DNA of 64,000 bases from Chrysoporthe austroafricana (lineage: Eukaryota > Ascomycota > Sordariomycetes > Diaporthales > Cryphonectriaceae). The stretch is from positions 1,364,001 through 1,428,000 of the forward strand of contig JYIP02000006.1 in assembly GCA_001051155.2 (NCBI GenBank), in the 5' to 3' direction. A model generated the notes under the pieces. The model worked only from the letters and a program-made list of their open reading frames with translations. It made no database searches and was not told where the DNA came from. The translations under genes and the position numbers were made by a program. Shown piece by piece: positions 11,501-21,428 of this stretch (position 1 is its first letter; each line of letters begins with the position of its first letter).

Positions 11501-12905
11501 CTTACCATAGTACTCGGTGCTATCGTGGAGGGTGGGTCAGGCTGGGACCGTTGGCTCGTCGAGATCGATGCTGGAATCTAGATTGCGGTCTGCCCATGAC
11601 CTGATTCTGAGCGAGATCTACCTGGGAGTCAAGATTTGGGTGGGGTGAATCTTGGTTCGCGGCGGAGCAGCACGGCCGAGAGTCTGTCTAACTTCGCCGG
11701 TCGGGTCCTCGAGGCTCTCTGCACTCTCATTGTCTTCTTGGGTTCTGTCATGGTTTCGGCCTGGCGCCCAGAGCAGAGCGAGACAACATCACCGCCGCCG
11801 CTCTACATGTCAGGCCACGACCACGTCACCATGCTGTCTCAACCCCTCCCCTACTGACGGAAGAGAGGAGACACACATACACAGAGAGTGAGGGGGGGAG
11901 CTGCAGCAAGCAGAAGCACGTACTGAGTAAGTAGTACCTACGGAGCCCAAGCGCCTGCAGCACGACCACGGACAGGGGACAGTTACGGTCGACATGGGGA
12001 CGAGGCCTGTCTCTCATCCGCAATCCCTGCCGCACATCAGCCGCGCCGACCACTCACCGCCCGCCGTCCCGACCTCCCTCTCGGCCTCCGCCCAGTCGAC
12101 TTGCCCACAGCGCTCCCGGGCGGCTGGCGTGTTGCACTCGCGTGTGTATAGTGGTACCGTGGTATCGTGGCAGCGCTGCCTCGTCCTCTCGTGCCCCCCC
12201 TCGCGGCAGAGGCGTCCACTCCCCGCGCCGTATCCCCTCCCCGTGTGGAGCCCGTGCTCTATTCTCGGCCATGGGGCCCTGCAAGCCTCCGTCCAAAGAT
12301 CTTCGAGATGGGCCGCCGGCGAGCCTGTCCCAGGGTCCTGCTGTCGCATTCTGGAGCCGCTCTGCTTCTGCTAGTGCCCGTCTCGCCCGCCCTCCACCTT
12401 GTCACGATGGCATGCCGCGCCGTTGTGCGTACCGCCGGCCCGCAAGCGAGGCCAGCCTCGTGTGTGCGTGTGTGTGTATAAGAAATTCCCGTGTCCCTCC
12501 CCAGAACGCCTCGTCCTCTCTTCTGGAAAATCACCTCCCATCTCATATATTTTCCTATCTATCCTCCTTTCGACCGTCTTCCTCTTGGGTCTCCTTTTTT
12601 CCCTTTTTTCCTTGGTCTCGACTTTTCGTCTCCTATACGTCTTGGGTCTTTCGGTATCGACTATTTCCTTGGTTCGATTTCCTGTCTCTGTTTGGGTCAA
12701 TACACACGTGCTTTGACATCACCACCGGGAAGAGAGGAATATCGAGATACGACTTGCAGCAGTCCAGTCAGACGAGTACACCACAGCAAGGAGAAACCGG
12801 ACGGGCATTCTCATCTATATCCACTACTCCGCCGGATACGCTCAGCCAAGGAGCTCTCAACAACACCACACACACACGAGGGTATCTCGACAAGCAGCCG
12901 CCATC
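8571..12905. other. 4.3-kb gene-empty spacer, includes leader of the DUF3455 gene
   Basis: No gene is supported on either strand. Several long G+C-rich open frames (e.g. 9760-10479 minus, 10784-11455 minus, 12142-12909 plus) have no domain, are Pro/Arg/Ser/Gly-rich and overlap other frames, which fits chance openness in G+C-rich DNA. The segment 12540-12700 is strongly CT-rich (TTTTTTCCCTTTTTTCC-type tracts), and 12870-12905 is CA-rich. Such tracts are common just upstream of highly expressed fungal genes, so this is probably the promoter and 5' leader of the secreted protein at 12906. Confidence 0.5.
9235..9270. repeat. Three perfect tandem copies of a 12-mer
   Basis: The 12-base unit CATCACGACGTT occurs three times head to tail with no mismatch. 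It lies in the spacer 3' of the AP-1 gamma gene, and each unit contains the partly palindromic AACGT/ACGTT core. No coding role is seen. Confidence 0.9.
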
Positions 12906-13892
12906 ATGAGGACATCGATACTGCTCTCGGCGCTCTGTGCCAGCACCGCCCTCGCGGCCCCCGCCTACCCCCAGCTCAACCTCGACGCCGCGACGCCCAG
13001 CTCCGTCGACGACCTGTCAGAGTACTTCAACCTGCTGGCCCAGAAGATCTCCTCAGGGAAGCAGATGTCCAGCTCTCCGGTGTGCGACCTCAGCAACGCG
13101 GTGATGCCAACAGCATGTAAGTAGCCCACTCAACAACACAAAGGCTCCCCTCCCCTCTTCACCCCCCCGGAGGAGACAGAAAGGACCTTCCAGTGCTGAC
13201 GGGACATAAAATCACAGCACCATCACCCCTCCCCGCCGTCTCCGCCGGCCTGTCCCTCAAGCACGTCGCCATCGGCCGCGGCACGCAGAACTACACCTGC
13301 GACACCTCCAACAGCACCGCGGCGCCGACGGCCGTGGGCGCCGTGGCCACGCTCTTCAACGCGACGTGCATCGCCAGCACGTACCCGGATCTCCTGGCGA
13401 TGCTGCCTGGCGTCGCCCTCGCCTTCAACCTCACGGCCTCGGCCGACGGTGCCTACCCGGCCAACCTGGTCCCGGCCTCGACCGGCGACCGGCTCGCCCC
13501 GGGCAGCTACATGATCTCGGGCCACCACTACTTCCTCGACGCCACCACGCCCTTCTTCAACCTCGACACGGAGAGCTGGCAGCTCGGCGAGGCCCCCTGC
13601 GCCAAGAACGCTACCGAGAACGCGCCCGCCGGCAGCAACGCCGGCCAGGCCGGCGAGGGCGCCGTCGCCTGGCTCAAGCTGACCGCGCGCGCCGGCGCCA
13701 CCGGCCGCCTGCAGGAGGTCTACCGCGTCGCGACCGCCGGGGGCTCGCCGCCCGCCACCTGCGCCGGGATGGACGCCGCCTTCGAGGTGCAGTACAGCGC
13801 ACAGTGAGTATTCCCACCCACCCTCGCACAGTTGGATAGCTTGCTGACTATTCTTTGTTTGCAGATACTGGTTCTACGAGTCAGACTCATAG
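12906..13892 (+). CDS. Secreted DUF3455-family protein
   Basis: The model is join(12906..13116, 13218..13803, 13865..13892), 274 aa. Both introns have good donors (GTAAGT, GTGAGT) and CAG acceptors, with phases that match. Residues 1-17 are a signal peptide (MRTSILLSALCASTALA, then APAYPQ), so the product is probably secreted or wall-associated. The mature part carries the DUF3455 (PF11937) signature: PLPAVSAGLSLKHVAIGRGTQ followed by NYTC near residues 85-110, a GSYMISGHHYFLD block and a terminal VYRVATAGG block. Several NXT/S glycosylation sites and paired cysteines fit an extracellular protein. The biochemical role of the family is unknown. Nothing in the sequence resembles a dinucleotide-binding dehydrogenase, a name sometimes attached to relatives. 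The long CT-rich leader upstream hints at strong expression. Confidence 0.85.
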
Positions 13893-15398
13893 GAGAGGAG
13901 CGTGCTGATGCGGGCCATAGGTGGCATGGGGGTTAACTTTCGGGGGACACGAGCTCCGGGGTCAGAGCTCGAGGTCTTCTCAACCTTTCTTCTTCTCTTT
14001 CCTCCTTCCCATAGGGGTTCGATACCATTTATCGAGGCGTTCAGGAGTCATTCGCTCGCTACCGCGGCATGGTTGCGCAATCCACCGCAGGCCCCCATGG
14101 AGGAGGGGGCCGGCCGTAAAAAACAAAAAGATCCGCACATCCTCAGGTAGCGCCGTCAATACAGGTCCTAATTCCCTTCAGACAAGCCCTGCCTGCCCCG
14201 TGAAATCTTCCTGCCATCTGAAGTCAGTTCCGCTCCCTCGCTTGCCTGCGCCCGGCGAGACTGGCACGTCTCAGCTGTGTAAGACGGCCGGCAGCCTGGA
14301 CAAAGAGTGGGTTGGCATGAGGCGAGGGAGAAACGAAGAGGAGGAGAAGGAAGACAAGAGAGGAAGAAAACCACCGACTCAGGTGGCTAGTGCACGTAGC
14401 ACCCGCGCAACACCGCATGCAGGCTTGGTTCCTTCGGGGGGCGGGGTGGGTAGTATCCGTCATGCGGGAGCTGGAGACCTCTGCGTCGCGTTGCATCGCG
14501 CGCCCGAGACTTCACATGCCAGAAACGAGACAGAGCACATCACCCCTCTCCAGAAGGGCTCGAACGGTACCGCAGACGAATGTTACACGTGGCAGCGGCC
14601 TTGAGACCAACAAACACCAAACAGCCTTCGACGGTTTGTTCGATCTCGTCGGCGGAATCGGATGGTAGGTGGAGCTAGCACCGGAGTTGTCATTTCTTCA
14701 CCCTCGTGTCACAACTTCCACAGATAGTCATTCAGCGATGCTCGTTGTCTTGCAAACATGTATTTAGACCGTGTCTCATGGTCGTGATCATAATTATATA
14801 TTACTCTAAACACGGTATGCTCCTGGCGTACGCTAGCATGACTATGGTCTCTTCGTGCCAATATAAGACAAAACGAAGATATAGATGAGACTCCCAAACG
14901 TCTTCACGTCACCGTCCCTGAAGAAGCAGTAGGACAGGACAGGGTCGTCCTTCTTTGTCTTGCTAGGGTCGTTCAATTCATCATGAAAGACAGATCCAGG
15001 TTTCTCATGTCCGTGTTGTTGCCGCCCCTTGTCAGACCCGGAACCGGACGAAATCATACCGCATTAACTTTTTGATACACTCTTTATCGAGTGAGCCGTC
15101 GCCGCCGACCTTTACTCCACCTGTGACTCGCTGCGAACCCCTTAATGTCACCTTGCTTGGAATCGCCCAGACAAGTGACCAGATTGTGGGCATAAATCAT
15201 TTACTGTAACAAAACAATCTCAACTCCAGGAAGCCAGAGAGAGTATTCTCGATTCCCGACGAAACGAAGACAAGCATAAGATTCGTGACTTCTTGTGGTA
15301 AGTTGATCAATATCAGGTGGCCATCAGATACTGACGGAGCGAGGCCTCTGGCATCTTGAAGCAGATTGTTCTGCGTCCCACACAAGTAGGTCGGACAC
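13893..15398. other. Spacer between convergent genes, no gene seen
   Basis: This interval holds the 3' flanks of the DUF3455 gene (+) and the elongase gene (-). Open frames on both strands are short, overlapping and without recognisable motifs. The centre (about 14700-15060) is AT-richer. No repeats or RNA genes were recognised. Confidence 0.5.
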
Positions 15399-16644
15399 CT
15401 ATGCCTTCCGGGACCGGGTGGCGGAGTTGTTGACCTTGACACTGGTGGTCTTGGCATCGCCGTTGATAATCGGACCCTTCTTGGCGAGGAGATTGTGGGG
15501 GTCGGGGAGAGGAGCCTGGGACATGCGACGGAGGCCCTTGCGGTGGTCCGGCTTGCCGCCCTTCTTGTATGTGGCGATGTAGAAGGAGATAAACAGCACC
15601 AGGTACGAGGTCAGAACGCCAATTCCAGCGAAAGCAGCGAACTCCTCACCGCCGCACTGGCCGGCATTCGGCATCCATTGGAAGTAGGTCGACGTGAAGT
15701 AGGTGTAGGAAGCGAAGTAGACGAATCCTGCAATTGATTAGTCAGACGACCAGCTTTAGGAAGTTCCGATGTGAAGAAAAACTCACCGAGGTCAATGATG
15801 AACTGAATGATCTGTAGACGAGTGACCCACTCCTTCCACCAGCAGCGGACACCACGGGCGCTCTGGAAGTAGTACCAGTACATGACCACGTGGACGGTCA
15901 AGTTGAGCGAGATGACGATCCAGGACACGGGCGTGCTACCGAGGAGCTGAGTGTAGCAGAGGACAGCGGTAGCGCCATGGTGGTAGCAGTGGAGGAAGGC
16001 TGAGGGGTAACAAAGAAGAACAAGTCAGTATGGCTTTCATGTGGCGCTGGGAAGAGGGATCCCAGGACAGATTTAGAAACTTACTCAGAGGCTTCTTCTT
16101 GAGGAAGAGGAAAACAGTGTCCAGAAGCTCAACGTACTTGGTGAGATAGTTCAACTAGCACGCAGGGTTAGTTTGCAAAAAAACAAGACGGCGAGCAGCA
16201 CACGTGGCCAAGAGCACTCACGTAGTAGAGGACGACGAGGGGTTGAGTCCAGCCACCATCGTAGTCGCAGATGGCGTAAAAGATGCCCTTGCGGACTACG
16301 GTAGGCAGTATCTGCTCGACGAAGAGCGCGAGGAGGATAGCCGAGATGGCCGTGAGGACAAAGTTGTGGATCAGGAAGAGCGTCTTGAGCTTGAATGCAT
16401 CCTTTCGGCGCATCCACTCGCGGCCACCGAAGATGACGATGTAGTAGCAGATCACAAAGATGCCAGTCTCCTTGAGTGTAGACATGGGCGTGATCCCGGC
16501 CTGGAATCTAAAGTCCTCGGCCGGGTAGCCGAGCACGGCCTCCCAGGCCTTGCTGAAGATGGGCCATAGCTGGATCCCGAAGGGCCGGTCGATGGTCGGC
16601 AGCGGCAGACGCTCGTAGAAGGTGGCGGAGGTCGCGGTGTCCAT
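15399..16644 (-). CDS. ELO-family very-long-chain fatty acid elongase (3-ketoacyl-CoA synthase)
   Basis: The model on the minus strand is exons 16644..16222, 16154..16085, 15999..15787 and 15727..15399, giving 344 aa with all phases consistent. This is an ELO/Fen1/Sur4 family enzyme (PF01151) that condenses malonyl-CoA with acyl-CoA in the endoplasmic reticulum for very-long-chain fatty acid and sphingolipid synthesis. Visible hallmarks are [21 protein letters not shown] (first membrane helix), the [14 protein letters not shown] block, the HxxHH catalytic box (His168, His171, His172 in FLHCYHHG), [13 protein letters not shown], and a [11 protein letters not shown] segment. About seven hydrophobic helices are present. 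The C-terminus ends in a basic, possibly cytosolic tail ([11 protein letters not shown] and onward to RSRKA). Which yeast paralogue it corresponds to cannot be decided by eye, so no symbol is given. Confidence 0.95.
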
Positions 16645-18127
16645 CGTGGCTTGCTGGAGGAAGCGCCGGAAAAGTCGGAGGAGATAAGCGTGTGAGCGAG
16701 TACTGGGGGGATATGCAAGTCAGCAAACACCGACGGTTGAGACTCGTGGCTCGGGGTCAAGACACAACGCAAGAAGCGGCGCGTCGAGAAGGGCTCTGGG
16801 TGCAGACAGACGCGCTGCTCTGCTGGGCTCGGGACGGTTGTGTGCCCGTTCGAGAGCAGAGGCCACGGAGCTGGGGAAGTCCTCGTGCTCGTGCTTACCT
16901 GTACGTGAACCCGGGCCTGGAAACGGAACTACGGCAGCAGCAGCCTTGCCAATCTGACGCCTCTCCTTGTCGTCACAAGGGTTACAAGAAAATAAGGAGG
17001 GACAAGAATCAAGCGGAACAAACAGCGCTCCTCTTCGAAGCCAAAAGAAGAAGAAGAAGAAGTGCAGAGTCGCAGGATGCGGAGTGTCCGAGGATGGTGG
17101 TGACAAGCAGGTCGAAAGAAAAGTCTAGGCGAGGTCAAGAGGCCAGGATAGGCTACGTCCTCCGCGGCGCGAGAAAAAGGGGAGGGAAGGGAATTGGCCA
17201 GCGGAATGGTAATCTGACAATCTGCAGGGAAAGCAGGGATCCTGCATGGCGTGGGTACACGGTACGGAGAGCCCACCAGAGCACACCGCGGACTCCGAGG
17301 TACCGGCCACAGAAGAACGCCTGCTGAGTAGGGCTGCGCTCCTCAATCCGTCCTCGGGCGGCCAATTTGCCATGAGATTGGTTGAGGCATCATTATTCTC
17401 GGCGCGGTGGGCTGCGAGGGCCCGTCGCGGCGTTCTCTAAGCTCGCGCACCGGCGTAGCGGAGACCTATACGCAGTCCCCAGTAAGTGCAAGGCCCCCGA
17501 GCTTCCCTCACGAGACCAGGAACCGAGGCTCGCGTAGATTTTGATTAGATCTGTTGCTGTCGACCGCCGGCCCCTCGTCCTGATTGGTCCCGTCCCGTCC
17601 TCGCTGAAAACCGAAGCTCTGGGTGATCCATGCTGCACGCCTCGGCGTAGCTGGGCACGTGCTGGGCCCGACAGCTGACTCTCCCTCCTGTGACGGTGTC
17701 GATGTTACATACATAGTACCTTTACCTGTACAGCACCCAGCTGTCCGAAAAGGGCAATCTACATAGTGAAGCCTGCCATCCTGTTCGAAGGCGGGTGTCG
17801 AAGCGTCTGTCGCTCCGCCGCTCCTAATCGGGTGCGGGTATCAAGCATGCAAAGCCTGCTCTTACTATGTACAGGTCCCGGTCTAGATTCATTTCGGGTT
17901 TTCGAGAATTTTTCTTCATGTTAAGGCATTCATGTCCGCAGAGATCGGGGCTAGCCATCATAGACAGCGAGATAGCGCCTATGAGATCATTACCTATGTG
18001 TATGAGACAACTGCCATTGAAGGACCTCCACTGCTGAGATCCTGTCATCGTCACAAGTCACTGTGACATAACCTGCTGTAGTGACTATCCATCCCATCTG
18101 CACCTCGTTCGTCCTTTGGTGAGGCTG
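16645..18127. other. Spacer upstream of the elongase gene
   Basis: No supported gene. The part next to 16645 must hold the elongase promoter and leader. The rest has only short overlapping frames. A GAA-type purine run lies near 17040-17062. Confidence 0.45.
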
Positions 18128-18748
18128 TCAGTCTCGTCTGGGAAGAATGTGAGATACCTGATCGAGTAAATCTGCAAACGCACGGATCCCATCGCCAAGA
18201 CGCCCCGGGAGAGGGAGCTCCTGCCCCTCGGGTTTGGTGATGAAGAGCCTATTCACCACCGTCGTGAAGTTCGATGCATTGAAGACTTGGTCGATGGTCT
18301 CGAAGACCACCGATATGTACGTGAAGTTCTGAGAAACGGTGGTGTGTTCGACCATGTCCAGCAAGCTAAGAGGGGCGCTCGTAGTACCCTAGACAACGGC
18401 TAGCAGCTGTCTCAACCCCGATTTCAAGCTGCCAGTGTGGTTGCAAGTTGTGTACTGCACAATGTTGGCGACGGCGTACTGGCACGTGCCGGTCCGGCAC
18501 TGACGCGCCACGGCCAGGCAAAAGTCTATATAGGCATGGATCGCGTCCCCTGACAGAAGTGATGGTCCCATGTCCTAGCGGCATTGACGCAGCAAGGTCA
18601 GTCATTGGCGAAGCAAACTGTTAAGTGCAGGGAAAGTGATGACGTTCGGAAAATGAAAGTACTGAGTTGAATCATCAACACAGAAATGGGGAACTGCTTC
18701 TGAGGCTCTGGAAGATTCTCTCCAACATGAGCGTCTGTTTCCGGACAT
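18128..18748 (-). pseudogene. Protein-like frame broken by three stops; probable pseudogene
   Basis: On the minus strand one reading frame runs from an ATG at 18748 to a stop at 18128, about 207 codons, interrupted by TGA (18601-18599), TAG (18577-18575) and TAG (18391-18389). Between the stops the sequence looks like a real secreted or soluble protein: GDAIHAYIDFCLAVARQC, then CQYAVANIVQYTTCNHTG and a C-terminal ISVVFETIDQVFNASNF block. Each stop is one C-to-T step from a sense codon (CGA or CAG), the direction expected of repeat-induced point mutation or simple decay. The alternative is a live gene with short introns: a GTCATC donor near 18655 with the TAG at 18577-18575 as acceptor would remove two stops in phase, but the signals are weak. 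No family is recognised. Confidence 0.45.
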
Positions 18749-19892
18749 CATCTCGCAGATGGCGGCTTTCTCGTCGAGACTGGACTAGTGCTGTGGACAG
18801 CTTTATTGCTGCCCTGCACCGTCGCCTTCAGAGACGACTCGCTGTTAATACCTCAACGTCACCGCCGGCTTTGATGGTATTAATGGACGTAGGCAGCTCT
18901 TGAACAGCTCCATTGCCTTCCAACGGTGCCCGGAACAGAGATGAGAGGTGTACCTGTCACGTTTTACAGCAGAAGAGGACGACTGTCGTTCTATTGTATA
19001 GTCCTCTGTGGGTTCCTCCCACGTGCTGACAAGATCGCTGTGATATCAGCCTCAGGGTGGATAGACGAGTCATGATTTTGGGTTTGCGCTGCCATGCATC
19101 CGGTATCCTGCCAGGCCAAGAAGGCCAAGCGACCCGGAAGACAAGACACCAGGCGTACTGCACGGCTGAAAGAGAGAGCCCGACCAATGCTCTTGTGAGC
19201 AGGGCTGTGAGAGCTGTAGCAGGCACACGCTCTTCCTGTAGATGACGAGCCGTCGGGTCCGTGGCTGCGCTAACCTCGGGAACAAGAGCTGAGGTGGGTG
19301 GCAGGCACGCAGGCAGGCTGGCAGGTATACCCGAGGCGGGCCGTCGCCGTCTTCTCACGTTGAGAGAGGTCGTCTCCATCGGCACGGGGCCCCCCATCTC
19401 TTCTGAGCTCTGCAGGCCAGGTCAGGTCAGGTCTTACATGTCAAGCTCCTCTCCAATCCTTCGCAGCCTCGATTCGGGTAAGTGGGCTGTCGATGAAGGT
19501 GAGATTCCGTGCGCGCATGTACCGATTATCCGCCGCTCCCCATGTGTCAGGCGCTGTGGAGATAAGCAGGTACTACTGACTCTGCTCGCAAATGCCCGCC
19601 CCTGATTGGCCGGTCGCGAAGCTCAGAGGGAAAGTGGTCCGATCAATTGTCACTGCCAAATTTCGACCAGACCAACCTGCACCGGCAAGCCTGAACCACC
19701 CGAGAGAAGGGAACCACAAACAGCTTTCCTACCTACCCTTCGCTCCCCAGGCACCACCACCACGACCGCTCTCCACTCAGAAACCCTCCTCTCGACTCCC
19801 AAGGCCCCGTCCTTCGCCTTGCCCGACCTCGCTCCTCTGTCATCTCCCTCTCTGCCGGACGGACACACAAGCTAGCAGACCTACAAAAAAAA
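18749..19892. other. Spacer upstream of cox6
   Basis: No supported gene. The last 200 bases are pyrimidine-rich with CTCCTC/CCTC tracts and a run of A just before the ATG, and are taken as the promoter and leader of the cytochrome oxidase gene. An upstream minus-strand continuation of the broken frame was looked for between 18750 and 18950, and only short peptides between stops were found. Confidence 0.45.
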
Positions 19893-20733
19893 ATGTCTCT
19901 CCTCCGCATCGCCGCCCGGGGCCCCGCGACCTCGACCTCCTCCTTCTTCCGAGCCACTGCCCTCCGGGCCCGGCCCTCGATCGCCCTCGCTCGTCCGGCC
20001 TTCAGCACCTCGTCGCGCCTGCGGTCCGAGCACCAGGAGGAGTCCTTCGAAGACTTCAGCGCCAGGTGAGGCAGACCCTCTCCCGCAGTCACCTCCCGTC
20101 CCCGGGCCAAGGGAAGGAAGCAAGCGGGCCACGAAGGGCGACGGGAGGGAAGCCCGAAAAGTCACGTCATGCCCCGGCCCGGGGCCAATTGGGCCGAGAC
20201 GCAGCTTCCAGCATGGGTTCAATTGGGCTGACACGCGCGCCGGTGATGCAGATACGAGAAGGAGTTTGAGAATGTGCAGGACGTCTTCGAGCTCCAGGTT
20301 AGTAGTCTTGCCGTCCCCGAGTCGCGCACGCACACGGCTGCCGGCTCTCTCCCCCTTCCCGTCCCTCCCTCTCTCTCGCGACACGACACAGACACGACGG
20401 CTGACCTCACGCCGCTGAACGCAGCGCAACCTGAACAACGCCTTCGCCTACGACCTCGTCCCCTCGCCCTCCGTCTGCACCGCCGCGCTGCGGGCCGCCC
20501 GGAGGGTCAACGACTACCCTACCGCCGTGCGGATCTTCGAGGGTACGTCATGGTGCACCCAGCTGCTGCGCGACGGGAGAGCATGGTACTGACCGGCGAG
20601 CACAGGCATCAAGTCCAAGGTTGAGAACAACGAGCAGTACCAGCAATACCTCAAGGAGCTCCAGCCCCTGCGCGAGGAGCTCGGTGTCATGCTGAAGGAG
20701 GATTTGTATCCGGAGGTCAAGGAGGACCACTAG
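19893..20733 (+). CDS. cox6: Cytochrome c oxidase subunit VI (mammalian COX5A family), mitochondrial
   Basis: The model is join(19893..20065, 20252..20297, 20425..20542, 20606..20733), 154 aa. It is a nuclear-encoded structural subunit of respiratory complex IV, on the matrix side of the inner membrane. Residues 1-45 are Arg/Ser/Ala-rich without acidic residues until SEHQEE, a mitochondrial presequence. The mature part matches the COX5A/Cox6 family (PF02284): FEDFSARYEKEFENV, then LNNAFAYDLVPSPSVC, CTAALRAARRVNDYPTAVRI, and the C-terminal ELGVMLKEDLYPEVKEDH. Four exons with short coding pieces (46 nt for exon 2) and donor/acceptor phases that all agree support the model. Length fits the fungal family. 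Confidence 0.96.
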
Positions 20734-21428
20734 AGACGGGTGTTACCTCGACGCTGGCTACCCAGGTAGTCATCCTGTCGATCGCTCGCGACGGGAGGGG
20801 ACGCCGAAGGAAAGACGGGCACTAACCCTTCTAACCCAACGGCTGAAGGCGGCATGAAAAGCAGTTCTGTATGTGTTCTACCACCAGCTATCCAGAAAAG
20901 AAAAAAAGAGCCATAGACAAAAAGGCGGGGAGAGAGGAGGCAACGGGTTGATATCCATTCCAAACTTCCCATTTTACTTGCAACAGAAGCGAGGTGGCGA
21001 CAAGCGGAGGCTAACTTCAATCTTGAATGCTGTGTATTATTGCGATGATGCATGCCAGGTGGGACAGAATGTGATGCTGACTATGACCGACCACCTTCGT
21101 CGCGCGTGCGTTCCTCATTTGTCACCAGCGGAGTGATGCTCGATCCAGCTCATCATGCCCAGCGGTCGCTGTCTGCCCCTCCCTCTCACCGAGTATCACG
21201 AAAGTTGACTCAACATTGTAAATGCTCCTTATCCTCCCTCCGCGGAGGCCGATCTATCAAAAGTGCTGCGCAGACAGTAAGAGATGCCAAAAGAGAACAC
21301 GCAAGACAAAGACAAAGTGAATGGCGGCATCTTGGATGCACTATTAGCCTATCCCTCTCCGCCCTGTCTCTTCACAGTGGCACACGGCAAGGAAAGCCAT
21401 CTGCATTCATCCGAGAGGCCATCTCGTC
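20734..21428. other. Spacer between convergent genes
   Basis: 3' flanks of cox6 (+) and of the chromodomain gene (-). No gene, repeat or RNA feature is recognised; frames that open here are antisense shadows or lack motifs. Confidence 0.5.

Noticed and set aside
12671..12681. GGTTCGATTT as a tRNA B-box
   Set aside because: It lacks the paired T-arm sequence and any acceptor stem or A-box at the right distance.
12142..12909. 255-codon plus-strand frame running into the DUF3455 start
   Set aside because: It crosses the CT-rich leader (poly-Phe/Leu/Ser translation) and is out of frame with the secreted protein, so it is leader sequence.
21206..21214. TGACTCA (GCN4/CPC1-type element)
   Set aside because: Sits between two convergent 3' ends, far from any promoter, and a 7-mer is expected by chance in 64 kb.
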